Assembly (NCBI GenBank): GCA_011109175.1
Contig: RDEW01000001.1
Location: forward strand, 713,862 to 777,861
DNA from: Dicyema japonicum
Lineage: Eukaryota; Dicyemida; Rhombozoa; Dicyemidae
Direction of reading: 5' to 3'
DNA: 64,000 nucleotides
Under the pieces are notes generated by a model, which saw only the letters and a list, made by a program, of their open reading frames with translations, did no database searches and had not been told where the DNA came from. The position numbers and the translations under genes were made by a program. Positions 10,287 to 21,484 of the stretch are shown here, one piece after another (the stretch's first letter is position 1; each line of letters begins with the position of its first letter).

Positions 10287-10840
10287 CTATTTCTGCTTTC
10301 TGCTAGAGAACCAAATCCTTATAGAATGCTCCGGTAGATTAAAGTTTTTTGCAACATTTGAATCTCTAATTTGGTCGGATAGATGTTCTTATTAAACATA
10401 TACTCCGACTTCTTTTTGATATCTCGTTTAAAACATCTTCTTTTCTTGACATCTTGACACGGTAACAAACTGATCTTGGATTTAGAGAGGCTGTCTCTCA
10501 TTATATTGACAAAATATTGACAAAATGAGGTCTTAGGTTCTCCATTTTTAAAAAAGGCATTTTCCCAGATTCAAAACGACAAACCGTCGATTGACAAATG
10601 AGGTACTCATATTTCTCCATTAGCGATGCGATGTCATATTGCGAATAGCCAATTTTCTGACGCTCTTTCATAAAGAAATTGGAGTAATGATTAATGTCTG
10701 ACTGTGGATTTTCTACTTTAAAATTACTGTTGGCTTCAAAATTATTTGTGATCCATTTGGTTGATGGGGACAACTCCAGAATAAACCATTACTATCTTGT
10801 CTGGAAAAATAGTCGGTCTCTTGATACTAATAAAGTTCAT
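10287..10840 (-). CDS. POU-homeobox transcription factor, compact, with two candidate short introns
   Basis: POU proteins bind DNA with two domains and regulate animal development. The POU-specific domain (within 10511-10773) reads FFMKERQKIGYSQYDIASLM, then CQSTVCRFES and LKMENLRP, matching the family's SQTTICRFE and KLKP landmarks. The POU homeodomain (10287-10490) has KKRRCFKRDIKKKSEYMF, PTKLEIQMLQ and helix 3 IRIWFSSRKQK, just before the stop. Best model: ATG at 10840, exon 10793-10840 (MNFISIKRPTIFPDKI), intron 10774-10792 (19 bp), exon 10511-10773, intron 10491-10510 (20 bp), exon 10287-10490; about 171 residues. One problem: inside the homeodomain, one A is missing from a run of six A's near 10350, so helix 3 lies in another frame. 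Domain spacing is exact if one base is restored, so a sequencing indel is likelier than true loss. Exon 1 sits inside a tandem duplication. Confidence 0.8.
10491..10510 (-). other. Candidate 20-bp intron between POU-specific domain and homeodomain
   Basis: Minus strand GTCAATATAATGAGAGACAG. Phase 2; connects the POU-specific frame to the linker LSKSKISLL in the homeodomain frame. A 14-bp alternative (ending AATGAG) also restores the frame, so the acceptor is uncertain. Confidence 0.45.
10774..10792 (-). other. Candidate 19-bp intron, POU gene
   Basis: Minus strand GTAATGGTTTATTCTGGAG. Phase 0; joins FPDKI to LSPSTKW and removes the stops upstream of the POU-specific frame. Confidence 0.5.
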
Positions 10841-11062
10841 CCGATTCGAAATTGCCCACAGAGTTGTAGTTCAGGAAATTATATGAATTCTCAGGGTATC
10901 TGCATAAAAGGGATCTGTAAATTTCAAATGAGAGCAATTACATGTATAAAGTTCATCGGATTCGAAATTGCCCACAGAGTTGTAGTTCAGGAAATTATAT
11001 GAATTCTCAGGGTATCTGCATAAAAGGGATCTGTAAATTTCAAATGAGAGCAATTACAGGGA
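10831..11062. repeat. 116-bp tandem duplication at the 5' end of the POU gene
   Basis: Two near-identical units (10831-10946 and 10947-11062) beginning taaagttcat. Upstream minus-strand sequence (NNDFVEYDFDYP and ENSYNFLNYNSVGNF) looks coding and could be an extra 5' exon of the POU gene, but the duplication makes this unresolvable here. Confidence 0.8.
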
Positions 11063-11677
11063 TAATCGAAGTCGTATTCCACGAAGTCATTATTGGGAAT
11101 CGTATAATTTTTGAAATTATTATGTTGCCAGTTTTAATAATTGCTTATCAGAGAGCGATGCACACGTGTACGGGTATTTACACTAAAATATTCCCAACGT
11201 TACGAAACTACGTTGAAACGAAATAAACTAGTGATAGATCTTGGTTTCTCTCATCAAGTCTACGACCACTGAATACTGGGTTAATCCAGAAGCAGCATAA
11301 AAGGTTGAAAACGTCCATTCCTCACAGTCGTGGGAACCCATCCAGTGGATTGGAGGAAAGAAAATGATCATTTAAATGCCACCCTGGCAGTGTGCGCCAT
11401 CTGAGACAGGCTGATCATATAGAACCACTATATTCTAACAGGACATTGGCCTCGGGATTGTGACAAATAATTCTTATTGCTTGCTCAACGCCTGCAAGCC
11501 ATAATGGAGACCTGTCATAACAACTTTACTTAATTTTAATAATTGTTTTCACATGATTTTAAAGTTAAAATGCAATAATTTGTATATTTTATTAAAAAAT
11601 TACCATAAAAAATCATGTTAGTTTCATAAATTATGTTAATATCGGAAACAGTTTATTAATTATGTTAATTCGATGAG
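11063..11677. other. Intergenic; includes one copy of a dispersed hairpin repeat
   Basis: About 11280-11400 carries a repeat related to 23125-23350 and more distantly to 30090-30220: a pyrimidine-flanked small hairpin (cccatccagtggattggag) followed by gaatgatcattt-like and tgccaccctggcagtgtgcgcc sequence. No gene seen. Confidence 0.45.
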
Positions 11678-13534
11678 AAATTCATCTGCAGTTATTCTAG
11701 AAATAATTAATTCTTGTTTTTAAAAATAAAATTACATAGGGGAAAAGACGATTGTCCAATCCTGAACAGATGCGAAAGTAAATTTACGTGATCACTAAGT
11801 AAACGCGCCATGTGGAAATGAACTTCCCGCGCTATGGAAGGTGGTGGAATACGTTCCAGACCTTGTTGATAACAAGGCTTCTAATGGCTTTAGTTGATAC
11901 CCGGTCATGGACTGCGATTGATAGGGCTCAGTCTCGTTTTTTGTATTGTAGATATAACATTTTAACTACATTTCAATGACAGAGATATATTAACAGTTGG
12001 GATTCCAGAGTACCGAGGTAAGAATCCTTTTCTTTAATTCCCCTTGAACTTCCCGAACTTATTTTTCCCATCTAATAATAGTTACGTTATACTGGAAGTA
12101 AGACATTCCTTTGCAAATCCAGTAGACCCTCCCAACTGTTACTATATCTCAGTCAAGGAAATCATTTTATATGTATCGTTGTATGATTTATTTTAATCAC
12201 TTGAAATTACCCCCACATAGAAAAGATAGCTCTTAACTCATCTTTATTCTTTCTCTCCATACGTGAGTCAGACATCTATCCTCTATGGCATTCAATGGGA
12301 TGTCCTCGTAATCACCGCTTAGTTGATCCTCAGGTTGATTAGAAGGAGAGATGAACTTATAATCAGACATCTTAATTCAATGCCTTTACTCGATTACTAT
12401 ACTCTCTAGAGTTTTCTTTAGTTTGAGTGATTGAATTTATGTTCTCATTATTTCTATATGTCCATATACTTTTCGAAGCACTAGATAACTCCATCATAGA
12501 TAAACAGTATTTATGACTAATTATGGTATATGTCGAAAAATAGATGAANTTCATCTGCAGTTATTCTAGAAATAATTAATTCTTGTTTTTAAAAATAAAA
12601 TTACATAGAGGAAAAAACGATTGTCCAATCCTGTACAGATGCGAAAGTAAATTTACGTGATACTAAGTAAACGCGCCATGTGGAAATGAACTTCCCGCGC
12701 TATGGAAGGTGGTGGAATACGTTCCAGACCTTGTTGATAACAAGGCTTCTAATAGCTCTAGTTGATACCCGGTCATGGACTGCGATTGATAGGGCTCAGT
12801 CTCGTTTTTTGTATTGAAGTTATAACATTCTAACACATTTCAAAGACAGAGATATATTAACAGTTAGGAGTCTAGAGTAACTTAGCGAACTTATTTTTCA
12901 TATCTAATAATAGTTACGTTATACTGGAAGTAAGATATTCCTTTGCAAATCTAGTAGACCCTCCCAACTGTTACTATATCTCAGTCAAGAAAATCATTTT
13001 ATATGTATTATTGTATTGATTTATTTTAATCACTTTAAATCACCCCCACATAGAAAAGATAGCTCTTAACTCATCTTTATTCTTTCTCTCCATACGTGAG
13101 TCCACTATGGCATTCAATGGGATGTCCTCGTAATCACCGCTTAGTTGATCCTCAGGTTTATTAGAGGGAGAGATGAACTTATAATCAGACATCTTAATTC
13201 AATGCCTTTATCCATACGTGAGTCCACTATGGCATTCAATGGGATGTCCTCGTAATCACCGCTTAGTTGATCCTCAGGTTTATTAGAAGGAGAGATGAAC
13301 TTATAATCAGACATCTTAATTCAATGCCTTTACTCGATTACTATACTCTCAAGAGTTTTCTTTAGTTTGAGTGATTGAATTTAAATTCTTATCATTTCTA
13401 TAGGAATTTGTCCATTTAATTTTTGAAGCACTAGATAACTCCATCATAGATAAACAGTATTTATGACAAAATATGGTGTCTGTTAAAAGATAGATGAACT
13501 GAGTCAGATAGGTTAGTCCGATGCTTATGCTCAA
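11678..13534 (-). mobile_element. Two near-identical copies of a LINE 3'-region remnant, joined at an N
   Basis: Sequence before the N at 12549 (from about 11678) is repeated after it (to about 13490). Both copies hold minus-strand remnants reading IQSLKLKKTLESIVIE, then stops, then MSDYKFISPSN and QLSGDYEDIPLNAI. The motif IQS..LK.TLES...EHK also occurs at 35400-35815 and 17540-17660, where the EHK is intact, and resembles a C-terminal region of some invertebrate LINEs. A further piece reads FLKDMIIEHKHR near 13510-13560. The second copy has an extra 122-bp duplication (13089-13210, 13211-13332). No intact gene. Confidence 0.5.
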
Positions 13535-15280
13535 TTATCATATCTTTCAAAAAACTATATGGCCAGGTAAAATGTAATTCCGTTGAGTATTGTCCAGATC
13601 TGGAAAAGTATCAGATAAATAGTTTCAAAGAAGAAGTAGATTTATCATCTCTGTTGTGCTCTCAAGAATAGATAGAACATAATCTCCCTTCTTGCCAATA
13701 GTATCAATATTTTTGAATATCTTTTTACATCAGGAGGACTCCTTTCGGATCTTATCGCTTTTAAAAGGCGCATGCATGAAAACAGCCACAGAGTTTCGTT
13801 TCGAGTCAACTCTTTTTAAGCGTTGTAACTGCTTCGTGAAGGCGTAGTGGATCAGCTAATCTTTCTTACATGGAATCGATTAATGGTAACATTATTCCAA
13901 TGAAAATACATCCAAGAATACAATGAGTGACCCTTAACCCCTAGCTCTCTTTCTCTCGATATATAAAGAACGTTCTGACAAAAGTCCTTCAGAAACTCAA
14001 AACCTTTTAAACTTCTGGACCCAGCCTCACAGGAATGCGCAGCCGTCTTATACTACTAGTTCTTAGAACCGACAATAGAGTACGCCATGCCTCATGGGCT
14101 TTCGGAATTTCAAACTTCTACAAAATAAATTCCCTAAGAAAAAATACTTAACTAGTTTCCCATTACTCGAAATTTCGGCAATCCGAAACAATAATTACGG
14201 CTTCATCACTATCTGCGACTCGGAGTCATCGCTTCTAGGAATCATCAATAGAAGCCGCCGATACACGTAAATTGAGAAAAATACTCACGCCTCTCCAGAA
14301 AGGAACGTCGTGGATTCAGAAAAGCTGTGGGTACTGTGGAGGAGCACCGACGAGCTCTCGATTCTGTTTAGCTCGACCAGGAGGAAGTCAAAACGATGCT
14401 AGAAGTTCCCACCATTGTGAATTACTTTTGTAGTTTCCTCAGCATGGTTATTTTAGTGAGTGTATTCCACGTATTACTGCTATTTTTAATTTATTGAGAA
14501 CAGAATGGAACTGAAAAGTCAAAGGAAGCTTTTTGTCTCTGTATATTGAGCTTACAAACGGTCTCTGAAATCATATAAGAATTCAGATTTGAATGCAAAT
14601 TATAATGAATAGGAGACAAAAGTACTTAGAGTCGTCAATCAACACGTTTTTTAGATCAATTTCACTATGGTTTAGTATCTTTTCAGGAACCTTCACCAGC
14701 TTGTTTCTATTTATTATATCAGAGCCACCCGAAAGGTATATCCCGGAATATTTATTTGCCTTCCGTATTTTTTCACAGAGCCACAGCGTCGACAGTTAAC
14801 CGTCTGCATGAAATCCACTTTGGCTCGGGAGAGATATTTATCCACCTAGCCTAAATAGCCTTAGGTTTCCCAGGTTTTTCTGTTGGAACTAGTAGCACTT
14901 AGCATAGAATGCCTAAATGTAATGCATTACCATTCCATTAAAAATATTTTTCCAAAAAATATTAATTTAATTTAATTTTACAATAGACTCGTACCTGAAC
15001 AGTTCTGCAGTTATTCAGTAAGGTGCCGGGGATTTACCAATATTGAGTTTAGACTTACAGACAGTGTTTCTTCGATTGTTATTTGGTACTTTAGTCCTTT
15101 GGGTTATCTTTATTGGGATGTAGGAACATGTCTTGTATAGTTTTGAGATAAGGGATTCCTTCTTATGCCTATCCATGATTATGTGTCCTTCTGGGTTCTT
15201 CGAGCTTTCTGCTAGTAGTCGTAGTTGTTACTGTAGAAGTTATAGAATCTCGACTTGTTTGATCTCGTAGTCCCGATGAC
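13535..15280. other. Mostly unassigned; possible plus-strand LINE C-terminus near 13970-14400
   Basis: Between about 13970 and 14400 the plus strand gives interrupted coding-like strings (for example HASWAFGISNFYKINS, FITICDSESSLLGI, RKERRGFRKAVGTVEEHRRA) reminiscent of LINE C-terminal regions. A 68-residue hydrophobic frame at 14593-14799 has no recognisable identity. The rest shows nothing I can support. Confidence 0.3.
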
Positions 15281-15620
15281 TTGCCTTGCTACATTTTTGA
15301 TTATAGTGACTGTTTCCTTTTATCATTGTTAAAGATATGTCTTCCAGTCGTTCCTGCTTTAGTCAGGGTGATCTTATATCTTTTTTGGGTTGTTTTATCA
15401 TCAACCAGAGTCTCTTCCGCCAATCTATCACATGCTCTTGTCTTCCGTATATCGGAAATTCCAAAGGCACGTTTCATACGACGTCAAGAAACTGTTGTAG
15501 GATTTCGTGTCAACTAGTAATCTTTTTTGTACTTGTTGGTTTCTTCTTGTCCCAGTCCATGTGGCAATGTACTTTACTGAGTGTTTTTTTTATCGAAAAA
15601 AACAGTTTAAATTAAATTAA
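15281..15620 (-). pseudogene. LINE pol fragment, same family as 27650-27901
   Basis: Minus-strand reading gives RRMKRAFGIS, TRACDRLAEE and ITLTKAGTTGRHIF with interruptions; it parallels RRMKRVFGISGKRETTACDR at 27650-27901. Decayed and isolated. Confidence 0.55.
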
Positions 15621-15638
15621 ACAATTATTCGAAAATAA

Positions 15639-15938
15639 CTAGGACGACAGAATGGCGAAGGCGTTACCTCTGATAATCACCATTTCGAGCCTCTGTCTTA
15701 ACCAGAGCCTCTCCCGTTGCTCACACCATTTTGAGGCGAGTTTGCATCCAATGCTGGAGAGAAAACCGTCCGTCTTCGCTCCCACGGTTCCAGTTGTCTC
15801 CACAGCAATGAAGGTGAAATGGTATTGGTCACCAAGGGATTCGTATTTACAGATCTTCTTGGCCTCCGCTTGGTCGGCTGCGTCTCCAGGAGAGTGCGTT
15901 GCCGTCAGCGATCTGCCCCTGAGAAGGTGTCCACACAC
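15639..15938 (-). pseudogene. LINE C-terminal domain fragment (F-x-P...ET..G type)
   Basis: Minus strand: KYESLGDQYHFTFIAVETTG, then TDGFLSSIGCKLA and WLRQRLEMVIIRGNAFAIL. These are the landmarks of a C-terminal domain found after the reverse transcriptase in some invertebrate LINEs. Homologous pieces are at 9209, 21233, 25000 and 28026. The reverse transcriptase itself is missing next to it. Confidence 0.75.
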
Positions 15939-16065
15939 GTTGCGTCCCAGACAAGTAATTTTCCGTGGAAGTATGGGAATAACTTCATGCTATCAGGCCT
16001 CTTCCGTCGCCTCTGTCTAAGCCCAAAGGTTCCAATTGGGCCGGAAATCCCGCGGCCTTGAGGGC

Positions 16066-16680
16066 TCAAAATGACAAATTATCGTATCTGTGAATGTAGT
16101 AGTATTGCACGGATACAATCGGTTCACCAGGAAGATTAATTATATTTCTTCCGTGTGATCCAATATATAGGTCTCCATCAGGTGCTCTTCCAGTTCTCGC
16201 ATTCCAGTCTCCAGCAATAAATAAGAAGTGGGACGAGGAGAGTTCAGCATGTTCACTTGAGAGGGCATCATAGAACTCTTCTATGTTTCTTGCCACTGTT
16301 GTTGGAATAAATCACAGATTTCAAAATTTTAATTCGATTATTGACTCTCTTATTTGCTGACATATGGTTCAATGCTATTAAGCACAGCGGAACCAAGACC
16401 ATAATTCGCGGATTCGGAGGGGAAGAACATAAACGTATAGTCAATAATACTGATCATCTGCTGCTTCTTTATATTGGTTTCTTCTAGACAGAAGATTGAT
16501 ATTTGTAGCTTCTAGAGCTAGCTCGCATTTCTTTTGATCATCATTTAGGACACGTGTATTTAGAAAGTCAAGAGTGAAAGAAGCCTTACTGTCGTATGGT
16601 AATAGATACTTTTGTGTCGCATAAGGGGACGTCACAACATAAACTAAATATTTCTTCTCCTGACATTCTTGGCTGAACAA
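16066..16680 (-). pseudogene. RTE-type LINE endonuclease fragment
   Basis: Minus strand N-terminal part (16441-16680) reads FLNTRVLNDDQKKCELALEA and TNINLL; the later part (16066-16296) reads MARNIEEFYDALSS, then FIAGDWNARTGRAPDGD and GSHGRN. GDWNAR.G...G.HG is typical of RTE-like endonucleases. The middle is missing and frames differ, so this is a dead fragment. Confidence 0.7.
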
Positions 16681-16915
16681 CGTCTGATGACATCGGAAAT
16701 TCTTACCTTAGATGAGTTAACTGCCAACCAATCTTTATTTCCAATTTCCTTAGAAAGACCGCAAAGATTAAAGGGACGTCACCACATAAACCAAATATTT
16801 CTTCTCCTGACATTCTTGGCTAAACAACGTCTGATGACATCGGAAATTCTTACCATAGATGAGTTAACTGCCAGCAAATCTTTATTTCCAACTTCCTTGG
16901 AAAGACCGCAAAGAT
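16624..16915. repeat. Tandem duplication of about 147 bp
   Basis: Units starting ggacgtcacaacataaac (16627) and ggacgtcaccacataaac (16774) run in tandem through gaccgcaaagat. A few base differences separate them. Confidence 0.75.
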
Positions 16916-16944
16916 CTCGACAGCGCGTTCAGCCGTTAGAGCAT

Positions 16945-17006
16945 GCTGAGATCACGTGATTAGTTAGTTTGTGTAACCGTGGTTTCTGGTGTTATTATTA
17001 TTATAA
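16945..17006 (+). mobile_element. Shared LINE/SINE 3' tail ending in (ATT)n
   Basis: gatcacgtgattagttagtt, gtgtaaccgtggt and tgttattattatt in order. The same tail occurs at 25650-25715 (plus) and 28555-28615 (minus), so it marks the 3' end of one mobile family with a trinucleotide tail. Confidence 0.65.
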
Positions 17007-17539
17007 TCGTCTGGATCAGGTAGCACACATTTCGTACTGCGTCAATCGTTTTCATTTATTGTTGTAATAATTTGATGAAGAATTAGAACTTGTTCACAAT
17101 TCCTTGGTTTAAGTTTATTGTAAGTTTTTTAAAGTTCTTGAATTGGTCCCAATGCTGCATAATATTAATTTATTACTCTCTCAATAATCTTCGCTTCCCC
17201 CAGTGACGATTTTGTTAAACTGTTTACTATTATCTCTGTAGCTTGCACAAAGTTCTCTTGAGCACTTTGCTTGTATATAATTTAGGCTTGGGAGAGGATC
17301 TGCATTGCTCTCATCTCCAAGTAATCTCCAATCGGAAGGATCTTTGATTCCCAATAAAGATGATCGATAGGGTTGATATGAGAGAATTCGAAATTCAAGA
17401 ATTTTGTTACTTAGAACCCGCCTTGATGTTCGATCAAACTCCTTGATTAGGTCAATCTAGGCAAGGAATTTAATGAATTTCCTGTTCTTCCAGCCGCTTC
17501 GACACGTAAAGGATTTTTTCAAACTACTTGATTAGGACA
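17007..17539. repeat. Unassigned sequence with an 85-bp tandem duplication
   Basis: cttgattaggtcaatctagg (17442) and cttgattaggacaatcaagg (17527) start two units of about 85 bp sharing ttcctgctcttccagccgc. No gene recognised in the remainder. Confidence 0.55.
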
Positions 17540-17660
17540 ATCAAGGGAAGGGATTTAATGAATTTCCTGCTCTTCCAGCCGCTTCGACGCGTAAAGTATA
17601 TTTTCAAGTGGTTTCTTGACTTTACGTTTGTGCTCGACAATCATACTTTCTAATGTTTTC
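17540..17660 (-). pseudogene. LINE C-terminal remnant (TLES motif)
   Basis: Minus strand reads VLRKTLESMIVEHKRKVKKP and ends YASKRLEEQEIH before a stop. It parallels LKRTLESVLIEHKHGIKV at 35400-35815. Confidence 0.5.
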
Positions 17661-19416
17661 CTTAACACTCATAGGAGACAAAAAATCACATTGAGTTTGA
17701 TTGTCGACTCTACCAGTGATTGAATGAAAGCAGTACAAAATTGTCACTTTAAAAAGTATTTTAATGGTTCTGCCATGGAAGAACTATTTTTTCGTAAAAT
17801 TGAACAAAATAACCAGACAGTAATGGAATCCACATCAAGTCATTTTTCTGTTTAACTGCTATATTGGACTGGTTGAGTTCGAACTAGAAGATTATGTTGA
17901 AGTGAATCTTAGTATTAGTCGAGTATTAAGGGATAATTATGATTACATAATGTTGATAGTCATCTACCGGCTGTACATGCCAGATTTATGTAAAGTCAGG
18001 TCTACATAATGTAGTCCGTATCCGTGAGAGCTTATTTGCTGTCTATGGTCCGGAAATTTGAGCCTAAAATAGCAACACTAGAGAGGAAGATGGTAATGAG
18101 GAGTTAAGATGAACCCACTCTCAATATGGGCCTAATTGAAAAAAAAGTATTAGTGCGAAAAAAATGCACAGTTACCAATGTAAAAGATCTTAATGGTCGC
18201 CTCTTAAACGCCTTAATAAATTTCTCGTGAATTTAAATGCGAGCTCCGTATAACTCCAGTTTGAAAACATAACAAAGGCGTTTATGACTTTTCTACTTTT
18301 TCTGTGGCATACGGGTTGGATAAGTAAATCAACGACGATTCAGGGGAGTCATCTGACTTTGATGAAGATACAAAGTAGAGCGAATCATTCGAGGGTAATT
18401 GGAACAACCATTAAAATATATTACTGAGAGTTTATCCTTGCATTTAACCAACTGATGGGACTGAAATTATTGTGGAAAGTGGCGGTTAATTCTTATGGAG
18501 AGATCAGAATAAAAATTTAAGTCAGATTTGACTAATAAAGTCCACATAAAGAAAAAAATAGCAACAGTGAAACTCAAAAATGACAGATTCAAATATTTAT
18601 CCTTTATATCCTATTTCATGGCAAGAAATTACTGTAAAAGAAGAGCGGAGGATATTTGAGTCTGGACGTCGATATAAGTTACCGTATTTCAAACTTTGGG
18701 TTTCAGAATTCTGTTGATTCTATTACTACCTGGAGACGTCATATTCACAAATAATAAGAACATTAAATGTGCTCGAGATATATCACTTGAGCTATTCCTA
18801 TAAGCCAATCTTGCTGTTGCGATCAATTATATTTATCAATAGAAAAACATGATAATTTTGATTCTTAAATATTATAATTAAAATAATAAATTTTATTTAT
18901 ATAAAATTTAAAATTAAACAAATAATCAATACCGAAAATTTTCAATGTTGGGCTGTGCCAATAGAATAAATAATTCTGATGATAAATGTAAATTCTATAC
19001 TAGATTAAACAATTCACCAATGAAAAAGTTAATTTACTAATCCAACCCTATATAAGCCAAAAAGAGAAATTACTGTTAAGATGGTCGAAGAGATACAATC
19101 CCTTGAAGAAAAAAAGAATAAGATTCGTGAAAAAATTAAGTCATAGACAAGTTTGACGCGAAATTTTAATATCTTAGAACTTGATTTTATTAAAGAATTC
19201 TAGGTTTCAATGAAAAAATTCAATAACTTGTTATTACTGTAAATGAATCTATTTTTCGATAGAATTGGTCTGATGACGTCATAACAAGGATTGCTAGAAA
19301 AAAGATATTGAAGAGCATAATTTAGTAGAATATTCAATTATTTTTAGACTCTGATCAAAAATCTTAAAAATCACAACGAATCATAAGAAGAAAGTTATTT
19401 TGAAATTCAACATATT
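17661..19416. other. No recognised feature
   Basis: AT-rich with short interrupted frames only; I see no family signature, repeat array or RNA gene. Confidence 0.5.
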
Positions 19417-20990
19417 TTGGCGGTAAATATCGACAAAATATTGAATCGACGTGGGTTCAAAAAAGTGCCCAATAGGAATAGACCATTAAAGAAGTTGGGC
19501 TCTGGCAAATGTGATAACCTGAAGGCGCTCATGAATAGAAAATTCCCATCTTTTAAAGGGAAAAATAGGAATAGACTTTTAAAGAAATTGGGCTCTGGCA
19601 AATGTGATAACCTGTAGGCGCTCATGAATAGAAAATTCCTTTCTTTTAAAGGGAAAGTTTATAGTGAAGCAAACCTATAGGAAATGGATGTCTCCCTCAG
19701 TGACATCTTTGAGGAATATATGCGGACAAATTTTCGACTACCTATGTATGGAGGAAGTCGACTGCGCATTTCAGGCCTGGTTTTGACTAAAAAAATTCTT
19801 AGTAAAAGGTTTATGCGTTACCGGGCTAAGTCTAGGTACAAGGAAAATTGTACCTACTGCATTAGGAAGATAAATGTTCTCCAGCGTGAAATTAGAAGGG
19901 CCTTGTGGTGCTGGAGAGTGAAAGATGGAGGAACACCTATGAGAGGGTGAACCTTACATGGACGGACCAAAGGAAGCACCTGAAGATCTTGTCGTAGAGG
20001 GGAGGATTAGTTTTCGCGTACTTTGTGTCGCTCGGATAGTTATAAAACCTGGAGACCAGAGAGAGTGATACACCAGAGGTTAGCTTAGGAATGCATAATA
20101 AAAGACACCCTCTCGGACCTTCAGATGGGATTCCGTAAGGTACGATCCAGTGCTGATTACCTCTCAGATCCGCAACCATAGGAAGATGAAAGAATGCACT
20201 GTTTCTTGATGTGGAAAGGGTGTTCGACTCGGTGTGGCATGACGACCTCCGATGCACCTTTGTCAAGGCAGGAATAACCTTGGAGTTGAGAAGTTGGTTT
20301 TCCAGCTTTTTGGAATACTAGATGAACAAAGTGAGGCATAAAGGCTGCTGATCTAGTTTTTTAGATCTTACCAGGGAGTTCCACAAGGTTCGGTGATGAC
20401 CCCCACCCTTTTTAATATATACATTTCAACGGTACTTCACCCAGCCAATGTGAGAACAGAAATGGCTCTATATGCTGATGACATAGTACTCTGGGATCAC
20501 TAGTGAAGACCAGATGTGACGTGTTGGAGGATGCAAGACGCTGTTGATGAAATCATACGCTGGTGTGATAGAGAGGACTCAGGCATGAAAAGTACAGGTT
20601 ATTAGTCTTTGGAGCCCTAAGCGGTATATTAATATATTACCTAGAGTGACCATCTATGTGATTTCTAGAGAGTCATTGGGAGGATTAGGTACCTTGGAGT
20701 GACTTTCAACTCCAAGTGTAGTTTCCAGGAGTACAATGTCCTCGTAAAGAGTTGGCCTGTAAAAAATTGGGTGCGATGAGGCCTATGCGCAACTACGGTG
20801 TACACTCATGGTATTACAGTGAGGAATGTGAAAATTGCCTCGAATGTCTGAGGAATATCCGGCGGCGTGTAATACGGTAATCTTTAGGGATGTCTTATAG
20901 AGCCCCATTAACTGGTAGAGTATACAGAGATTTCAAGGATCTACAAAATGTAATAGAGAAGATCCTCCGTAACTACATAATTCAGTGATA
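19417..20990 (+). pseudogene. Jockey-like LINE, linker and reverse transcriptase, heavily decayed
   Basis: Plus strand. 19417-19950 carries a basic linker region: EMDVSLSDIFEEYMRTNFRL, LVLTKKILSKRFMRYRAKSR, and CRRV-like EIRRALWCWRVKDGG. Reverse-transcriptase motifs follow in shifting frames: FLDVERVFDSVWHDDLRCTF (motif A, about 20196-20255), GVPQGSVMTPTLFNIY (about 20375), ALYADDIVLWDH (catalytic box at about 20465-20500) and IRYLGVTFNSKC (about 20680). Many stops and frameshifts. A 93-bp tandem duplication (19471-19563, 19564-19656) repeats LKKLGSGKCDNL. DSVWH and YADDIVLW place it near Jockey-type elements. Confidence 0.85.
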
Positions 20991-21232
20991 GGACATGGCA
21001 AGGGGAAGGCGAGAAGGGTGTCCCGAAAACGCTGCCACAAGGCTACGAAATGGACACAAAGTTATCTTTCATAACTATTATTTCTATGCCTAATAAAAAG
21101 TTAAACGCTAAAAAAGTCCTTATAATCGATTGACAATTCCATGATGCTTACAGATCAAACTTTCAAAAAATAACTTTAACTGGAAAAAATTTTTTTTTAG
21201 TTCATGAAATTTTTTTAACAATTAAACAAATG

Positions 21233-21484
21233 TCAGTTGAGGAAGCCTGCTGCGTGGATTGCGAACGAGTTCCCTCGGAGTATGGCTATTCCAATCTTTT
21301 GTCTTAGCCATAATTCTTCTCGTTGATCCCTTTTCTTTCTGGCAAGCAATCCTCCGAGTTCTTGCAAGAATTCAGCCGTCATTGGACCAACGGCTCCCGA
21401 TGATTCGGTCGCAACAGGAGTAAATTGGTAGCGATCCCCGAGGCAAGAATATTTCTTGACTGGAAAATTAACTATAATTTTCAC
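21233..21484 (-). pseudogene. LINE C-terminal domain fragment (F-x-P...ET..G type)
   Basis: Best preserved of the five fragments of this domain: KKYSCLGDRYQFTPVATESS, GAVGPMTAEFLQELGGLLA, then REELWLRQKIGIAILRGNSF. It is followed by a stop at 21233. No reverse transcriptase adjoins it. Confidence 0.8.

Noticed and set aside
10694-11226. Plus-strand frames containing GNYMNSQGICIKGICKF
   Set aside because: Produced by the 116-bp duplication; the minus strand of this region belongs to the POU gene and its 5' side.
12372-13534. MMELSSASK... frame joined to MSDYKF by a 19-bp intron (GTAAAGGCATTGAATTAAG)
   Set aside because: It fits phase in the first copy, but the second copy has a TGA in that frame and paralogous motifs (LKKTLES) show the ancestral coding frame is a different one.
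15281-15517. Hydrophobic plus-strand frame near 15.3 kb
   Set aside because: Antisense to a LINE fragment that is homologous to 27650-27901.
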